DNA of 64,000 nucleotides from Prochlorococcus sp. AG-412-P08 (GCA_003214695.1 QCLI01000003.1:62001-126000), one strand, 5' to 3'; positions 29,986 through 39,322 are shown, counted from the first letter of the stretch. Numbers and translations: made by a program. Notes: a model not told the origin generated them from the letters alone.

Positions 29986-30900
29986 CTATGCACTGGCTTT
30001 GCATAGGTGAATTAAGCACCAATTATCACGGTTATAGGAAGCTATAAGCTTCCAATTCAATCTAGAGAGAAAGCTTGTCATATCAATAACCTGCTCCTCT
30101 AAAAGACCGCTCAAGAGAATTTGGCTTTCCTTAGAGGTCACATGATCAAAGTGAGGAGACAATTTTTTAATAACAGGAGCCAGGATATTACAAACAACCA
30201 AATCCAACTTGGTTCCATTTAATTGGTTTTCCAAGGAATCAATAGAACCTTGAGAAACTGACAATTGATCCTGGTGAAAGTTGTTCAGTAGAGCATTTTT
30301 ATAGGTTGCTTTTACGGCAAGCGAGTCAAGGTCAACCGCTCTAACGTTTTTTGCACCCAATTTTAAAGCTGCTAATCCTAGTATTCCACTGCCACATCCA
30401 ACATCACCAACCATTTTCCCTGAAGGAGGAGTGCGCTCCAAGGCTTCTAAGCATAAACGAGTAGTTGGATGAGCGCCTGTTCCAAATGCGCTCCCTGGGT
30501 CCAATTTGAGGATGATTCGATTGGAATAAATGCTGGGCAATGCAATCCAAGATGGCAAAATTAGAAAATTTTTTCCGACTGGGTCGGGTCGCCAATATTT
30601 TTTCCAACTTGTACTCCAATCTTCATGCACAATTTTCTTCCATTTAACATCTAAAGATTCTTTGTCAAAAGCTTTTTCTAAAATCACCAAAGATCTAACA
30701 AGCTCTTCTCGATCCTTATCTAACCATTCATATGAAGGCAACCAAACCATAAGCGTTTGCCTTTGTACATTTTCCAGGGGTCGATTAATTGCATAACTCT
30801 GGATACCCATATCATCCAATCTCCATGTCAAGCTTTCTTCAACCTCTTGGAAGTAAGATACGTCAAGTCTCCACCAAAAGAATTTCAAAGAATCATTCAC
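29986..30900 (-). CDS. prmA: Ribosomal protein L11 methyltransferase
   Basis: PrmA trimethylates ribosomal protein L11. The 304-residue protein has an N-terminal substrate-recognition domain and a SAM domain with KLDPGSAFGTGAHPTTRLCLEAL, motif I VGDVGCGSGILGLAALKLGA, AVDLDSLAV and DLVVCNILAPVI. It starts 22 bases after the serA stop, so the two form an operon. Confidence 0.95.
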   Translation of the reverse strand: MNDSLKFFWWRLDVSYFQEVEESLTWRLDDMGIQSYAINRPLENVQRQTLMVWLPSYEWLDKDREELVRSLVILEKAFDKESLDVKWKKIVHEDWSTSWKKYWRPDPVGKNFLILPSWIALPSIYSNRIILKLDPGSAFGTGAHPTTRLCLEALERTPPSGKMVGDVGCGSGILGLAALKLGAKNVRAVDLDSLAVKATYKNALLNNFHQDQLSVSQGSIDSLENQLNGTKLDLVVCNILAPVIKKLSPHFDHVTSKESQILLSGLLEEQVIDMTSFLSRLNWKLIASYNRDNWCLIHLCKASA

Positions 30901-30922
30901 TTTTAAAATATAAAGTCGTAAC

Positions 30923-32509
30923 TCACAAGGTAATTGAGTGAGCTTGGTTAATACCCTCTACAGAAAGGATAGAAGTCAATAATTGAGCCGGGATTGGATC
31001 ATCAACGCTTAAAACCATTACAGCCTCACCTCGAACTATTTTTCTACCCACCTGCATTGCAGCAATATTGACATTATGCGTCCCAAGCAATGATCCTAAT
31101 TTCCCAATAATTCCTGGCATATCTCTATGCCTTGTGAAAAGCATGTATCTACTTGGAGAAACATTTATAGGAAATTCATCAATGCTAGAAATACGTAATG
31201 CCCCTTCAGCTAAAACTGTTCCTACAAGACTATGAGAACCACCATCAGCAACTGCAGTTAGTTGCAGAGAGCCTCCAGGGAAGTCAGGGCTTACTTCATC
31301 TTTTACTTCGTCAATACTTATGCCACGACCTTGCGCTTCTAAAGAAGCATTTACATAGTTAATCCTGTCTCCCAAGGCACAAGAAAGCAACCCTTTTAAA
31401 GTAGCCACTACTAAAGGTTGCGAAGGGTGATGAGCAAATTCTCCTTGAAGACGCACTTCTATTTTCTGGATTTGTCCTCCTGAAACCTGACTAAGTAATA
31501 AACCAAGTGTTTCTGCAAGTTGCAAATGAGGTTTTAAACTATCCATAATTTCGGCAGAAAGTCCTGGAATATTTACAGCACTCCTTGCAGGAAGACCTAA
31601 TAGAACATCTCTAATTTGCTCTGCAACATCAAGAGCTACATTTTCTTGGGCTTCTTCAGTAGAGGCTCCTAAATGAGGAGTAAGAATCAATCCGTTTTCT
31701 ACCTTTAAAAGAGGCGAGTTAGTATTTAAAGGTTCTTCTGCATATACATCTAGAGCAGCACCGGTAATAACACCAGTGTTCAATGCTTCTGCAAGGTCAG
31801 ACTCATTAATGATTCCGCCTCTAGCGCAATTTACCAACCTTGCATTCTTTTTCATGGTTGATAATAGTTTCAGATCAACCAGATTCTCTGTTTCAGGAGT
31901 CCTAGGCAAATGCAGAGTTATGAAATCTGCCTGTTGAAAAAGATCTTCTATAGAGCCAAGACGAACCTGCATTTGGAGAGCCCTCTCTGAGGAAACAAAA
32001 GGGTCAAATGCCATAACATCCATCCCCATTGCATTGGCAACTTTTGCGACATGAGAACCTATTTTCCCAAGACCCACTACGCCCAAAGTTTTCTTATAGA
32101 GCTCATTTCCAACAAATTTTTTTCTATCCCAGGCACCTGAAATAGTACTTGCATGTGCCTTAGGTATATGCCTTGAAAGTGATAGAAGCAAGGCCAGAGC
32201 ATGCTCAGCAGCAGCAATAGTATTTCCCCCTGGTGAATTAACAACTATCACTCCGCGCTTAGTAGCAGCTTTGACATCAACGTTGTCAACACCTACGCCT
32301 GCTCTTCCAATAATGCGAAGTTTTTCTCCAGCTTCTATCACTTCGGATGTAACTTGAGTACCTGAACGAATCATCAAGGCGTCATAACCCCCTATGATCG
32401 CTTTAAGCTTTTCAGGGGAGAGACCTACCCTCTGATCAACTTGAGAAACCTGACTAAGGATCTCAATACCTGATTGGTCAACAGTGTCTGAAACAAGAAC
32501 TTTTGTCAT
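30923..32509 (-). CDS. serA: D-3-phosphoglycerate dehydrogenase
   Basis: SerA takes 3-phosphoglycerate into serine synthesis. At 528 residues this is the long form: NAD-binding catalytic part (~1-310) with MIRSGTQVT, the Rossmann motif LGVVGLGKIGSHVA, NCARGGIINESDL and the catalytic LTPHLGASTEEAQ; an ASB insert; and a C-terminal ACT domain (~455-528, DMPGIIGKLGSLLGTHNVNI) that likely binds serine for feedback control. It is upstream of prmA on the same strand. Confidence 0.96.
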   Translation of the reverse strand: MTKVLVSDTVDQSGIEILSQVSQVDQRVGLSPEKLKAIIGGYDALMIRSGTQVTSEVIEAGEKLRIIGRAGVGVDNVDVKAATKRGVIVVNSPGGNTIAAAEHALALLLSLSRHIPKAHASTISGAWDRKKFVGNELYKKTLGVVGLGKIGSHVAKVANAMGMDVMAFDPFVSSERALQMQVRLGSIEDLFQQADFITLHLPRTPETENLVDLKLLSTMKKNARLVNCARGGIINESDLAEALNTGVITGAALDVYAEEPLNTNSPLLKVENGLILTPHLGASTEEAQENVALDVAEQIRDVLLGLPARSAVNIPGLSAEIMDSLKPHLQLAETLGLLLSQVSGGQIQKIEVRLQGEFAHHPSQPLVVATLKGLLSCALGDRINYVNASLEAQGRGISIDEVKDEVSPDFPGGSLQLTAVADGGSHSLVGTVLAEGALRISSIDEFPINVSPSRYMLFTRHRDMPGIIGKLGSLLGTHNVNIAAMQVGRKIVRGEAVMVLSVDDPIPAQLLTSILSVEGINQAHSITL

Positions 32510-32594
32510 TTAAGGCGAAACTATGCCTAAATAAACTCTAATGAGCAAAATGTCTCTGATCAATTTTCGATAAGACAGGTCAGAATTCAAACAA

Positions 32595-33173
32595 TTGAGG
32601 ATTGCTTTTATGGCTATTTGCATACTGGTTCTAGAAAAAGAGGAAACCGTCTTTGAGTTATGGGAAAGCATTAAAATTTTCCCAACTCAAATCAGCAGAT
32701 ACCAAGTAATAGAACCAATTTCCAAGAGATCTCAAGATTCAATGAGATCCGAAAGACAGACAAAATCTGACATCTTTGAAATCGTCAAATTTGAAAATGT
32801 GGAATTATTGAATCCCAAGCTGTCTCGAAAAGAACGACAAAAGCAAATGGCCTTATGGCTAATGCCTTTTGGTTTTATAGCTGGCTTAACTTTTTCAGGC
32901 ATGACCAATCTTCAAACTTTTTCCAATCTTGGTTTTAGTCAATCAGGTGAAACGGTCATAGGTGGTCTACTAGGGATGGCATCTGGATGGATAGGGAGTT
33001 TCTTTGGAGCAAGGAGTGTGAATTCATCTCAAGAAGATATAAAAAGCCTTCTAAAATTTAACGAGAAAGGCTTATGGCTGATTCTTATAGAAACTCCATA
33101 TGAGACTGAACCTCCCTGGAAATTAATTCGAGAGATCAAGCCCGTAGAAATAATTAATTTGAATTTAGATTGA
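32595..33173 (+). CDS. Conserved cyanobacterial membrane protein
   Basis: A 192-residue protein: a soluble N-terminal part (~1-95), two hydrophobic segments at about 100-140 (LWLMPFGFIAGLTFSGM and a Gly-rich ETVIGGLLGMASGWIGSFFG), and a short soluble C-terminal domain. Similar proteins occur in other cyanobacteria without known function. The first codons (RIAFMAICILV) may be over-extended; the ATG at 32610 is an alternative start. It overlaps the S4-domain gene by four bases. Confidence 0.7.
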   Translation: MRIAFMAICILVLEKEETVFELWESIKIFPTQISRYQVIEPISKRSQDSMRSERQTKSDIFEIVKFENVELLNPKLSRKERQKQMALWLMPFGFIAGLTFSGMTNLQTFSNLGFSQSGETVIGGLLGMASGWIGSFFGARSVNSSQEDIKSLLKFNEKGLWLILIETPYETEPPWKLIREIKPVEIINLNLD

Positions 33174-33958
33174 AACTCTCTAGAAGAAAGCTTCTTAAAG
33201 GCTGCATTTACCCAATTGAAGCCAATCAAATTTTAGTCCAAGCAGAAGAAGTTCTTAAAACATGGGAACCAATTTGGACTCCATTTGTCTCAGCTCCAAT
33301 CCGAGAAGAGATAATTAAAATTTTGCAGGGGATTGCAGACATAAGTTGCTCCTCAAATGGTGGTTATCAAAATGCCGAGCGACAAAGAATTCTCATCCAG
33401 AGAACTGATCGAGAAGGGATTCGGAATCGAACCATCATTCCTTTTAAGGGTATTCAAATAAAAGGAAACTTTTTATTCGATAGAACAGAACCTCAAGATT
33501 TTTGGGAATCCTTGATGCAAGCTGGTCTCCAGGAAGATGCTATTGGAGATATATGGATCACTGGAGACAAAGGAGCAAATGCTATTTGCACTCCCGAAGC
33601 TTCAAAGTTTCTTGAAGATCAACAAGGCTTGATTAGGGATGTAAAAATCATATATAAATCAATTGAACTAGCTGAACTTCACCTACCTCCACAAAGGAAT
33701 CCTAGAAAAATAAGTACAGTAGAAGCTTCTCGAAGACTAGATGCTATTAGTTCGGCAGGTTTTGGATTATCAAGAGCAAAGGTAATCAACCAAATCAAGC
33801 AAGGTAAATTGAGGTTCAATTGGCATACAACAAATAATGCTAGTCGCTCACTTTCAATAGGTGACAGACTACAGCTAGAAGGCAAAGGAAGCTTAGAAGT
33901 AATTAATCTTGAACTCACCAAGAGAGGTCGATGGAGAGTTGAATTACTAAAAAAATGA
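33170..33958 (+). CDS. Photosystem II S4 domain protein (YlmH-like)
   Basis: A 262-residue RNA-binding protein of the cyanobacterial/plastid 'photosystem II S4 domain' family. The N-terminal part has WTPFVSAPIREEIIKIL and AYPEAER-type GGYQNAERQRILI; the middle has EDAIGDIWITG; the C-terminal S4 domain covers ASRRLDAISSAGFGLSRAK and IKQGKLRFNW. The start is TTG at 33170, overlapping the upstream stop as TTGA, so translation is coupled. The PSII link is from the family name; the molecular role is unsettled. Confidence 0.88.
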   Translation: MKLSRRKLLKGCIYPIEANQILVQAEEVLKTWEPIWTPFVSAPIREEIIKILQGIADISCSSNGGYQNAERQRILIQRTDREGIRNRTIIPFKGIQIKGNFLFDRTEPQDFWESLMQAGLQEDAIGDIWITGDKGANAICTPEASKFLEDQQGLIRDVKIIYKSIELAELHLPPQRNPRKISTVEASRRLDAISSAGFGLSRAKVINQIKQGKLRFNWHTTNNASRSLSIGDRLQLEGKGSLEVINLELTKRGRWRVELLKK

Positions 33959-34033
33959 AATTGCTTTAGGGTTTACTGCTAGCTTGTTTAAACAAGAGCC
34001 TAAAGTAAAACCAACATTCAAATGGTTTTCTCC

Positions 34034-34105
34034 GGGCGATTAGCTCAGAGGTAGAGCACTACCTTGACACGGTAGGAGTCACTGGTTCGATTCCAGTATC
34101 GCCCA
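34034..34105 (+). tRNA. tRNA-Val (GAC)
   Basis: A 72-base cloverleaf: acceptor arms GGGCGAT / ATCGCCC pair fully, discriminator A, D-arm TAGCTCAGAGGTAGAGC, anticodon loop CTTGACA with anticodon GAC, and T-arm GGTTCGATTCC. CCA is not encoded. It ends only six bases before the murD start on the same strand. Confidence 0.97.
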
Positions 34106-34111
34106 TTAAAT

Positions 34112-35512
34112 GTGAAAGAACTTTCTAGTCCCAACCAAATAGTGATTGTTATTGGCCTGGGTAGTTCAGGTATTGGTGCTGCAAGATTTCTAAACTATAA
34201 CCACAAAAATGTAATCGTCTTTGAAAAATCTCAAGAAGATTCCTTCAATGAAATCACTCAAAGCTTAAGAGCCGAAGGGATTCAAATTGAATTTAATAAG
34301 CCTTTAACATTTGCAAGCTTTAAATCATACTTAAGCAATCTTTCGGCAATTGTAATTAGCCCAGGTATACCTTGGGATCACAAAACTATTAATCAATTAA
34401 GAGAAAAAAATATAACAGTAACCTCAGAAGTTGCAATCGCTTGGGAAAAATTACACTCAATTCCTTGGGTAGGAGTAACAGGAACAAATGGAAAAACAAC
34501 GGTAACAAGAATGCTTGATCATGTGTTAAATAATAGTGGTGTGACCTCTAATGCTGGAGCAAATGTAGGCAAGGCTGCCAGTGAACTTGCTTTAGCCTTT
34601 CAAAAAGATCCGGAACAAAAGCCTCAATGGTTAATAATGGAATTAAGTAGCTATCAAATAGAAAGTGCCCCAAAAGTATCTCCTAAAATAGGTATCTGGA
34701 CAACTCTCACACCAGATCATCTAGAGAGGCATGGTTCAATGGAAAATTATATAAATATAAAGCGTGGACTTCTAGAGAAATCTTCAACTCGTATTTATAA
34801 CGCTGATGATCAATATTTAGCAAAGCATCGGGCAGATTTACCAGGAGGGAAATGGGTAAGCACAAAAGGGCCAGGCTCTTTAACATTCCCTAACGACTTG
34901 TGGTTATCATCTGAAGGGGTTTTGATGGAAGCTAATGGAGCATTGTTTAATTCAAGTATTTTACATTTAAAAGGAGATCACAATCTACAAAATCTACTCT
35001 TAGTCACAGCAGCGGCTAGAGAAATTGGTCTTTCAAAAGAACAAATAAGATCTGGAATCAAGACTTTCAAAGCTATCCCACATAGACTCGAGAGAATTTA
35101 TAATGATAAGCAACTGGAAATCTTAAATGATAGCAAGGCAACAAATTTTGATTCAGCTAATATAGGGTTAAAGGCAACTTCAAAGCCGACAATACTTATA
35201 GCTGGTGGAAGACTAAAGAAAGGTAATTCAAGTCATTGGTTAACGAGTATAAAAGAAAGAGCATCTGTAGTTATTCTGTTCGGAGAAAGTAGAATGCAGC
35301 TAAAGTCACTCATAGAGAGAAGCGGTTTTAATGGACAAATACATTCCTATTCATCCCTCAATCTAGCTGTTTCTAAAGCAGTTAAAGTCTCTCAAAGTTT
35401 GAATGCAAAGAGTATATTATTTTCTCCTGCTTGTGCAAGTTTTGATTTATATAAAAATTTCGAAGAGAGAGGAAATCACTTCAGGGAGTTAATTAAAGAG
35501 GCTGTTAATTAG
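34112..35512 (+). CDS. murD: UDP-N-acetylmuramoylalanine-D-glutamate ligase
   Basis: MurD adds D-glutamate to UDP-MurNAc-Ala in peptidoglycan synthesis. The 466-residue protein shows the N-terminal GLGSSGIGAARFL, the ATP loop GVTGTNGKTTVTRML, ELSSYQIESAP, TLTPDHLERHGSM, and a C-terminal domain with IPHRLERI and NDSKATN. The start is GTG at 34112, six bases after tRNA-Val, leaving no room for its own ribosome binding site; an in-frame alternative downstream would cut the first motif. Confidence 0.96.
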   Translation: MKELSSPNQIVIVIGLGSSGIGAARFLNYNHKNVIVFEKSQEDSFNEITQSLRAEGIQIEFNKPLTFASFKSYLSNLSAIVISPGIPWDHKTINQLREKNITVTSEVAIAWEKLHSIPWVGVTGTNGKTTVTRMLDHVLNNSGVTSNAGANVGKAASELALAFQKDPEQKPQWLIMELSSYQIESAPKVSPKIGIWTTLTPDHLERHGSMENYINIKRGLLEKSSTRIYNADDQYLAKHRADLPGGKWVSTKGPGSLTFPNDLWLSSEGVLMEANGALFNSSILHLKGDHNLQNLLLVTAAAREIGLSKEQIRSGIKTFKAIPHRLERIYNDKQLEILNDSKATNFDSANIGLKATSKPTILIAGGRLKKGNSSHWLTSIKERASVVILFGESRMQLKSLIERSGFNGQIHSYSSLNLAVSKAVKVSQSLNAKSILFSPACASFDLYKNFEERGNHFRELIKEAVN

Positions 35513-35589
35513 TGGTCGGTGATCACTCCAACCCACTAGTACTATCCTGAATCGTTAAAAGTTATATTGAAACGAGAAGTGGATTTATC

Positions 35590-35916
35590 GTGCAAGAGAT
35601 TCCTCCAGCCCCCGAATCTATAAGTCACAAAAAGCTGAAAGAGCTTTTTTCTCATGCAAAAAAAGACTTGACTGGGACTGCTGCTGATTACAGTCCATCT
35701 ACAGTAGAGAAAGAAAGGCTTGAGAAATTATTGTTCACTTGGGCAACTGCAAGCAAGGATCTGCTAGAAGCCCTCAGAGAGGAAAACTCTTCCCTGTCTG
35801 AGCTTAAAGGAGCAAACTCTTTACTGGCACTTGGAGCTATGGAAGCTCATATCAACATGGCATTGCAGGCCTTGAAAGCATCTGGCAAAGATGATAAGCC
35901 CTTTAGCAAAGGTTGA
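35590..35916 (+). CDS. Small conserved helical protein
   Basis: A 108-residue soluble, largely helical protein with ERLEKLLFTWATASKDLLEA and LALGAMEAHINMALQALKA. It resembles conserved hypotheticals of marine cyanobacteria; no function is known. The start is GTG at 35590. It lies 77 bases after murD on the same strand and converges with the DUF1499 gene. Confidence 0.65.
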   Translation: MQEIPPAPESISHKKLKELFSHAKKDLTGTAADYSPSTVEKERLEKLLFTWATASKDLLEALREENSSLSELKGANSLLALGAMEAHINMALQALKASGKDDKPFSKG

Positions 35917-35932
35917 AATAAAGAACAAAAGA

Positions 35933-36334
35933 CTACATTTCTTCAGTTAATTGCATATATAAATCATCTACTCTTTTCTGGTTAACACCAAGGTCACTTA
36001 ATCCTATTCTGGAAGCTGATCTAACTTGAATTACGTTTCTTGAATCAATCCTAAGTATTTCCAGGTCATCTGGGAACCTGAAAATTAAGCTTCTAACGAT
36101 TCCATGCCAATAGTTCTGACTACTTTCGACTTCATTTACTCTTGGCAAAGAAGAAGCAATACCTACAAGTTCTTTATAGGCATTTTTTAAATTTGGGAAA
36201 GACCACTCAACAAGGACACAATTAGAGGGAATCAAGCATTCCGAAAGATTGTCAGAACTATTTAAAGCCATCCCAGGGTTAACTCCTATTAAAAGCAATA
36301 TAATCAATGGAGAGAGCGCAATGATCAAATTCAT
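35933..36334 (-). CDS. DUF1499 family exported protein
   Basis: A 133-residue protein with an N-terminal signal peptide (~residues 1-23, ending GMALN). The DUF1499 hallmark is the end of the domain, VIQVRSASRIGLSDLGVNQKRV, preceded by ILRIDSRN and RFPDDLE. Two Cys in ECLIPSNC lie near the mature N terminus. Function is unknown; the family is widespread in cyanobacteria and plants. Confidence 0.85.
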   Translation of the reverse strand: MNLIIALSPLIILLLIGVNPGMALNSSDNLSECLIPSNCVLVEWSFPNLKNAYKELVGIASSLPRVNEVESSQNYWHGIVRSLIFRFPDDLEILRIDSRNVIQVRSASRIGLSDLGVNQKRVDDLYMQLTEEM

Positions 36335-36421
36335 AAAAAGGTTTTTATCTTTAGAGTTATATTATCTTTAAAAAAAAATAGACTGGTTGACAAATTTCAC
36401 ACTATTAAGTATAAGGATATT

Positions 36422-36604
36422 ATGTCTAATATCAAGAAAAGGCCTGCTAAAAGGTTTATCAATCAAATTAATTTTGAAGAAATAGATCATAGGCTTTCAT
36501 GTGGTTGGCATGTTGAAGTCGAAGAAAGTGGACAAAGAAAAAGGTACTTAAGGCAGATAAAAAGTGCCTCTCAAGTGGAATCTGAGGAAAAAATTATAAC
36601 TTAG
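36422..36604 (+). CDS. Small basic hypothetical protein
   Basis: A 60-residue soluble protein rich in Lys/Arg: KKRPAKRFINQ at the start, EEIDHRLSCGWHVEVEESGQ in the middle. No family is recognised. It stands alone between the DUF1499 gene (divergent) and the next small membrane protein. Confidence 0.5.
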   Translation: MSNIKKRPAKRFINQINFEEIDHRLSCGWHVEVEESGQRKRYLRQIKSASQVESEEKIIT

Positions 36605-36797
36605 CCGTCTTAAGAACAGACCTAGGGAAAGAAAACTATAAAGAATTCACACTCATTACATACGAAGCTTAATAAAAAGAACTTATACTAAAAAGCCATT
36701 AGCATTGTTTTGGGTATTCAAGAAGCATTTAATCTCTATGGAGAATATTTCATGAGAACAAATCTTTTCTCAAATATTGTCTACTTATTTAATTTCC

Positions 36798-36965
36798 ATG
36801 GACCCATTTGATCCTGCCCTTCATTATGGGCCCAATGATGCTGGAGTTTCGGCATTTTCAATAGCAGTTGTGGTAATAGGCCTTTTAGTAGGTTCATGGG
36901 CATTTGGTGCACTATATGGACTAATTAGCAATTCCCTAAAAGAAAACAAGCAAAACGACGACTGA
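36798..36965 (+). CDS. Small single-helix membrane protein
   Basis: A 55-residue protein: a polar start DPFDPALHYGPNDAG, one transmembrane helix AFSIAVVVIGLLVGSWAFGA, then a polar Lys/Asn tail. I use ATG at 36798; a TTG seven codons upstream is also in frame. The size and layout resemble accessory subunits of thylakoid complexes, but I cannot name it. Confidence 0.6.
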   Translation: MDPFDPALHYGPNDAGVSAFSIAVVVIGLLVGSWAFGALYGLISNSLKENKQNDD

Positions 36966-37061
36966 GACTAATTAACACAATTTATACAGGTCAATCCTTG
37001 AAACGGGTTACCAAAGTGCACTAGATAATTCTTTTTTCTTTTCTCAGCAAAGGAAAAGAGT

Positions 37062-37214
37062 TTAATCTAAGTTAGATTTAAGATGCACTTCTATGCACCT
37101 TGTTATGCAATCACTGCCTTCTGCATCAAGGCCGCAAGAAGTAATGCATTCAAAATATGAGTCTATTGAGTCGATTTCATCCACAAGAGCAATCTGATCA
37201 TTCAAAATAGGCAT
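37062..37214 (-). CDS. Small Cys-containing acidic protein (50 aa)
   Basis: A 50-residue soluble ORF with Cys at positions 23, 27, 36 and 40. The two C-x3-C pairs appear as YFECITSCG and SDCITRCIEV, the pattern of a helix-loop-helix held by two disulfides (twin C-x3-C). I recall no named homologue. The ATG at 37214 lies inside the end of the upstream reading frame (13-base overlap), so translation is probably coupled. Confidence 0.6.
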   Translation of the reverse strand: MPILNDQIALVDEIDSIDSYFECITSCGLDAEGSDCITRCIEVHLKSNLD

Positions 37215-37447
37215 TCTATAAATTTTCCAAAGAATATATATCCTGGTTTTAGCATGAAAAAAGCTTGACCAAGCAGCATAGTTAATAAGAATAAAGTACC
37301 TAAGTAATAATCACTAGAAATAGCTTGTAGTTCTTGCGCTTCTAGGCCAGTTGATCTTTTTAGAGAATTATTCCAATAAGAAGAGGCTTCGCAAACTTTT
37401 GGGCTTATTCCATAGCATCTAAATACTATTACTATAATAATGATTTG
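37202..37447 (-). pseudogene. Small membrane protein without a standard start (possible pseudogene)
   Basis: An 81-codon open frame with convincing protein features: a hydrophobic Ile/Val run at the very N terminus, RCYGISPKVCEASSYWNN, LEAQELQAISSDYYLG, a second helix TLFLLTMLLGQAFFM, and GYIFFGKFIECLF at the end. It has no ATG, GTG or TTG before codon 57. Either it starts at an ATT/ATC, or the first exon-like part was lost by frameshift. It overlaps the 50-residue Cys protein by 13 bases, suggesting an old operon. Confidence 0.45.
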
Positions 37448-37623
37448 TTAATTGCTTAATGAAAAATCTTTCCAAGATCTTCTAAAAAGTATCCTTAGTA
37501 TAAAAATGAATCAGAAGAAAATTTAAGTAGCTAAAATTCCTAAAACATTTACTTTATTATTATAAAAACTTCTTAGAATTAAAGTAATGAGTCTAAGTAA
37601 ACTAGCAAAGATCAAACAAGTTT

Positions 37624-38271
37624 CTAATTGTTAGAGGCCAAAATAGAGAAAAAAGGGTCCCCTCTTAATCCTAAAAATGATATAGCCCCAGGTTTATAAG
37701 TTTGCTCAGCAATAAACTTAGGTTCTGACCAGCCTTGAGAAATCAGAACATCCTTTACATAATTCAAATGGTCAAGATCAGATCCTTCAGCCCAAACTCT
37801 AGGTGCCTTTGTCCAAAAAGCCCTATTAGAGAATGAAATTAGAAGTTGCCCTCCTGTTCTTATAATACGTTTAAGTTCTGCTGCTACATTCTCTGGATAT
37901 TGCAGGTACTGCCAAGCAGCGACCATCAAACAAGCATCAATAGATGAATCTTCTAAAGGTAAGTTTTGATTCTTGTTCAAATCCTGCACCCAATGGGCAT
38001 CTAGACGTTGATTTTTCTCCAACTCAGCAGAATTCATCCCATGACCAATAACTCTTCTATAACTGATCTCCTCAGGAAGATGACTAGTCCAGCTAGACAT
38101 CAAGTCAAGTACTATTAAATCTTTAGTTAATCTTTCTCTATAAAGCTTTGTCAACCTGCCTCGAAAAGCATCATCTAAGTGATAAACAAACCTGGGTTGA
38201 GCGTAGAATATAAAATCATCAGAATTATCTTCTTTACTCCTTTGATAAGTATTTAGGAGGCTACCATTCAT
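37624..38271 (-). CDS. SAM-dependent methyltransferase (type 11-like)
   Basis: A 215-residue protein related to methyltransferase type 11. LIVLDLMSSWTSHLP replaces the usual Gly-rich motif I, which is degenerate here. SSIDACLMVAAWQYLQYP and AELKRIIRTGGQLLISFSNR (post-I motifs) are well kept, as is the end KPGAISFLGLRGDPFFSI. Such proteins are common in cyanobacteria; the substrate is unknown. It is not near other biosynthesis genes. Confidence 0.72.
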   Translation of the reverse strand: MNGSLLNTYQRSKEDNSDDFIFYAQPRFVYHLDDAFRGRLTKLYRERLTKDLIVLDLMSSWTSHLPEEISYRRVIGHGMNSAELEKNQRLDAHWVQDLNKNQNLPLEDSSIDACLMVAAWQYLQYPENVAAELKRIIRTGGQLLISFSNRAFWTKAPRVWAEGSDLDHLNYVKDVLISQGWSEPKFIAEQTYKPGAISFLGLRGDPFFSILASNN

Positions 38272-38384
38272 GGATTTTATTTAAAGTAAAAAGTCTAGAC
38301 TAATAATAAGTCTGGATTTACAAGTAAGCCTTGCTAAGAGTTATATATAACTGGCTAAGCAAAAGTGGGGAAAGTCTTTAATAC

Positions 38385-38876
38385 TCAAATGAAGGAACTT
38401 ACTTTTTGTCGTAAAGAATTAATTATAAAACCAGTAACCTCATAAGAGTGATTCTTTCTTCGCTTAATAACGATTCCATATGGATTAGTAAAGATTATCA
38501 ATAAGATACTTAAGAATCTAACAAGATTTGATTTAGTAGGTCGCCCCAAAGTATCAATCGCAGATAGTTCTTCTATAATTTTCTTCGAAAAAATTCCCTC
38601 TTTAAAAAAAAGTTCAAGGACTTTAGTTCTATGAGAAGCGGTAATTGTGCTTAACAAAACTTTCATTCCTCGAATTGAGTCTAAGTCCCCATTAATAATC
38701 TGACGAGAAATCGCCTGAAACAAATTCTCCCACTTATAAGGCTCGTTCTTGAATAAGGAAACCGCTTTACTATCCAAATTTGCTATAAGAAGCCTATCCT
38801 TCTCATCTTCATCGGTCTGATTTGAGATCCAATAAGAATATAGAGGTGAGATTTTTTTTATATTCGACAAATTCAT
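38385..38876 (-). CDS. Hypothetical helical protein
   Basis: A 163-residue protein, mostly helical, with a short hydrophobic stretch FLSILLIIFTNPYGIVI near residue 120-136 and a basic KRRKNHS turn after it. It lacks any motif I recognise. It stands alone between a methyltransferase gene and a small membrane protein on the same strand. Confidence 0.55.
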   Translation of the reverse strand: MNLSNIKKISPLYSYWISNQTDEDEKDRLLIANLDSKAVSLFKNEPYKWENLFQAISRQIINGDLDSIRGMKVLLSTITASHRTKVLELFFKEGIFSKKIIEELSAIDTLGRPTKSNLVRFLSILLIIFTNPYGIVIKRRKNHSYEVTGFIINSLRQKVSSFI

Positions 38877-38915
38877 AAAGAAAGCTTCACCTACTAAACT
38901 AATCCCTATATTAAA

Positions 38916-39041
38916 TTAAGCATTCGACTTATTCGCAAAAACAGCAGAGGCTTCCTTAAGTATTTCACGAGTTCCAAGGATAACAAACCAAGCTAGTGCT
39001 AACCCAATAAGAATAGGGGCATATTCACTTACATAAGACAT
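38916..39041 (-). CDS. Small single-helix membrane protein (41 aa)
   Basis: A 41-residue protein with one membrane helix, YAPILIGLALAWFVILGT, and a Lys/Glu/Ala tail. The ATG at 39041 is preceded by AAGGAGG with a five-base spacer, a near-ideal ribosome binding site, so this start is preferred to the longer frame from 39101. Its size fits a photosynthetic complex subunit, but it matches none I know. Confidence 0.65.
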   Translation of the reverse strand: MSYVSEYAPILIGLALAWFVILGTREILKEASAVFANKSNA

Positions 39042-39292
39042 AGCATCCTCCTTGAGATGATAAAGAATGAGGGACAAATGCGATTCATAAATAACCCCCA
39101 AGCCATAGGTAGATTCATTTTAAGTGAGCTATGAAAAAACCTTGAGACTCTTCTTATTTCTAGGACAACAGAAGTTTTCTGTCTATAAGAGTAAAAACTC
39201 AGGCATTTATACATAGCCAGTAAATGACAAAACCAAACAAAAATCTTCTAGGCATTTATTGTTCTATTAAATAATTTTCAGAAGACAAGAAA

Positions 39293-39322
39293 AAGCCCCA
39301 TCTTAAAAAGATGAGGCTTAAT
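39293..39322 (-). terminator. Intrinsic terminator after the pcb operon
   Basis: On the minus strand AAGCCTCATCTT pairs with AAGATGGGGCTT (one mismatch) around a short A/T loop, followed by a U-rich tract. It lies about 55 bases after the small gene downstream of pcb. Confidence 0.8.
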
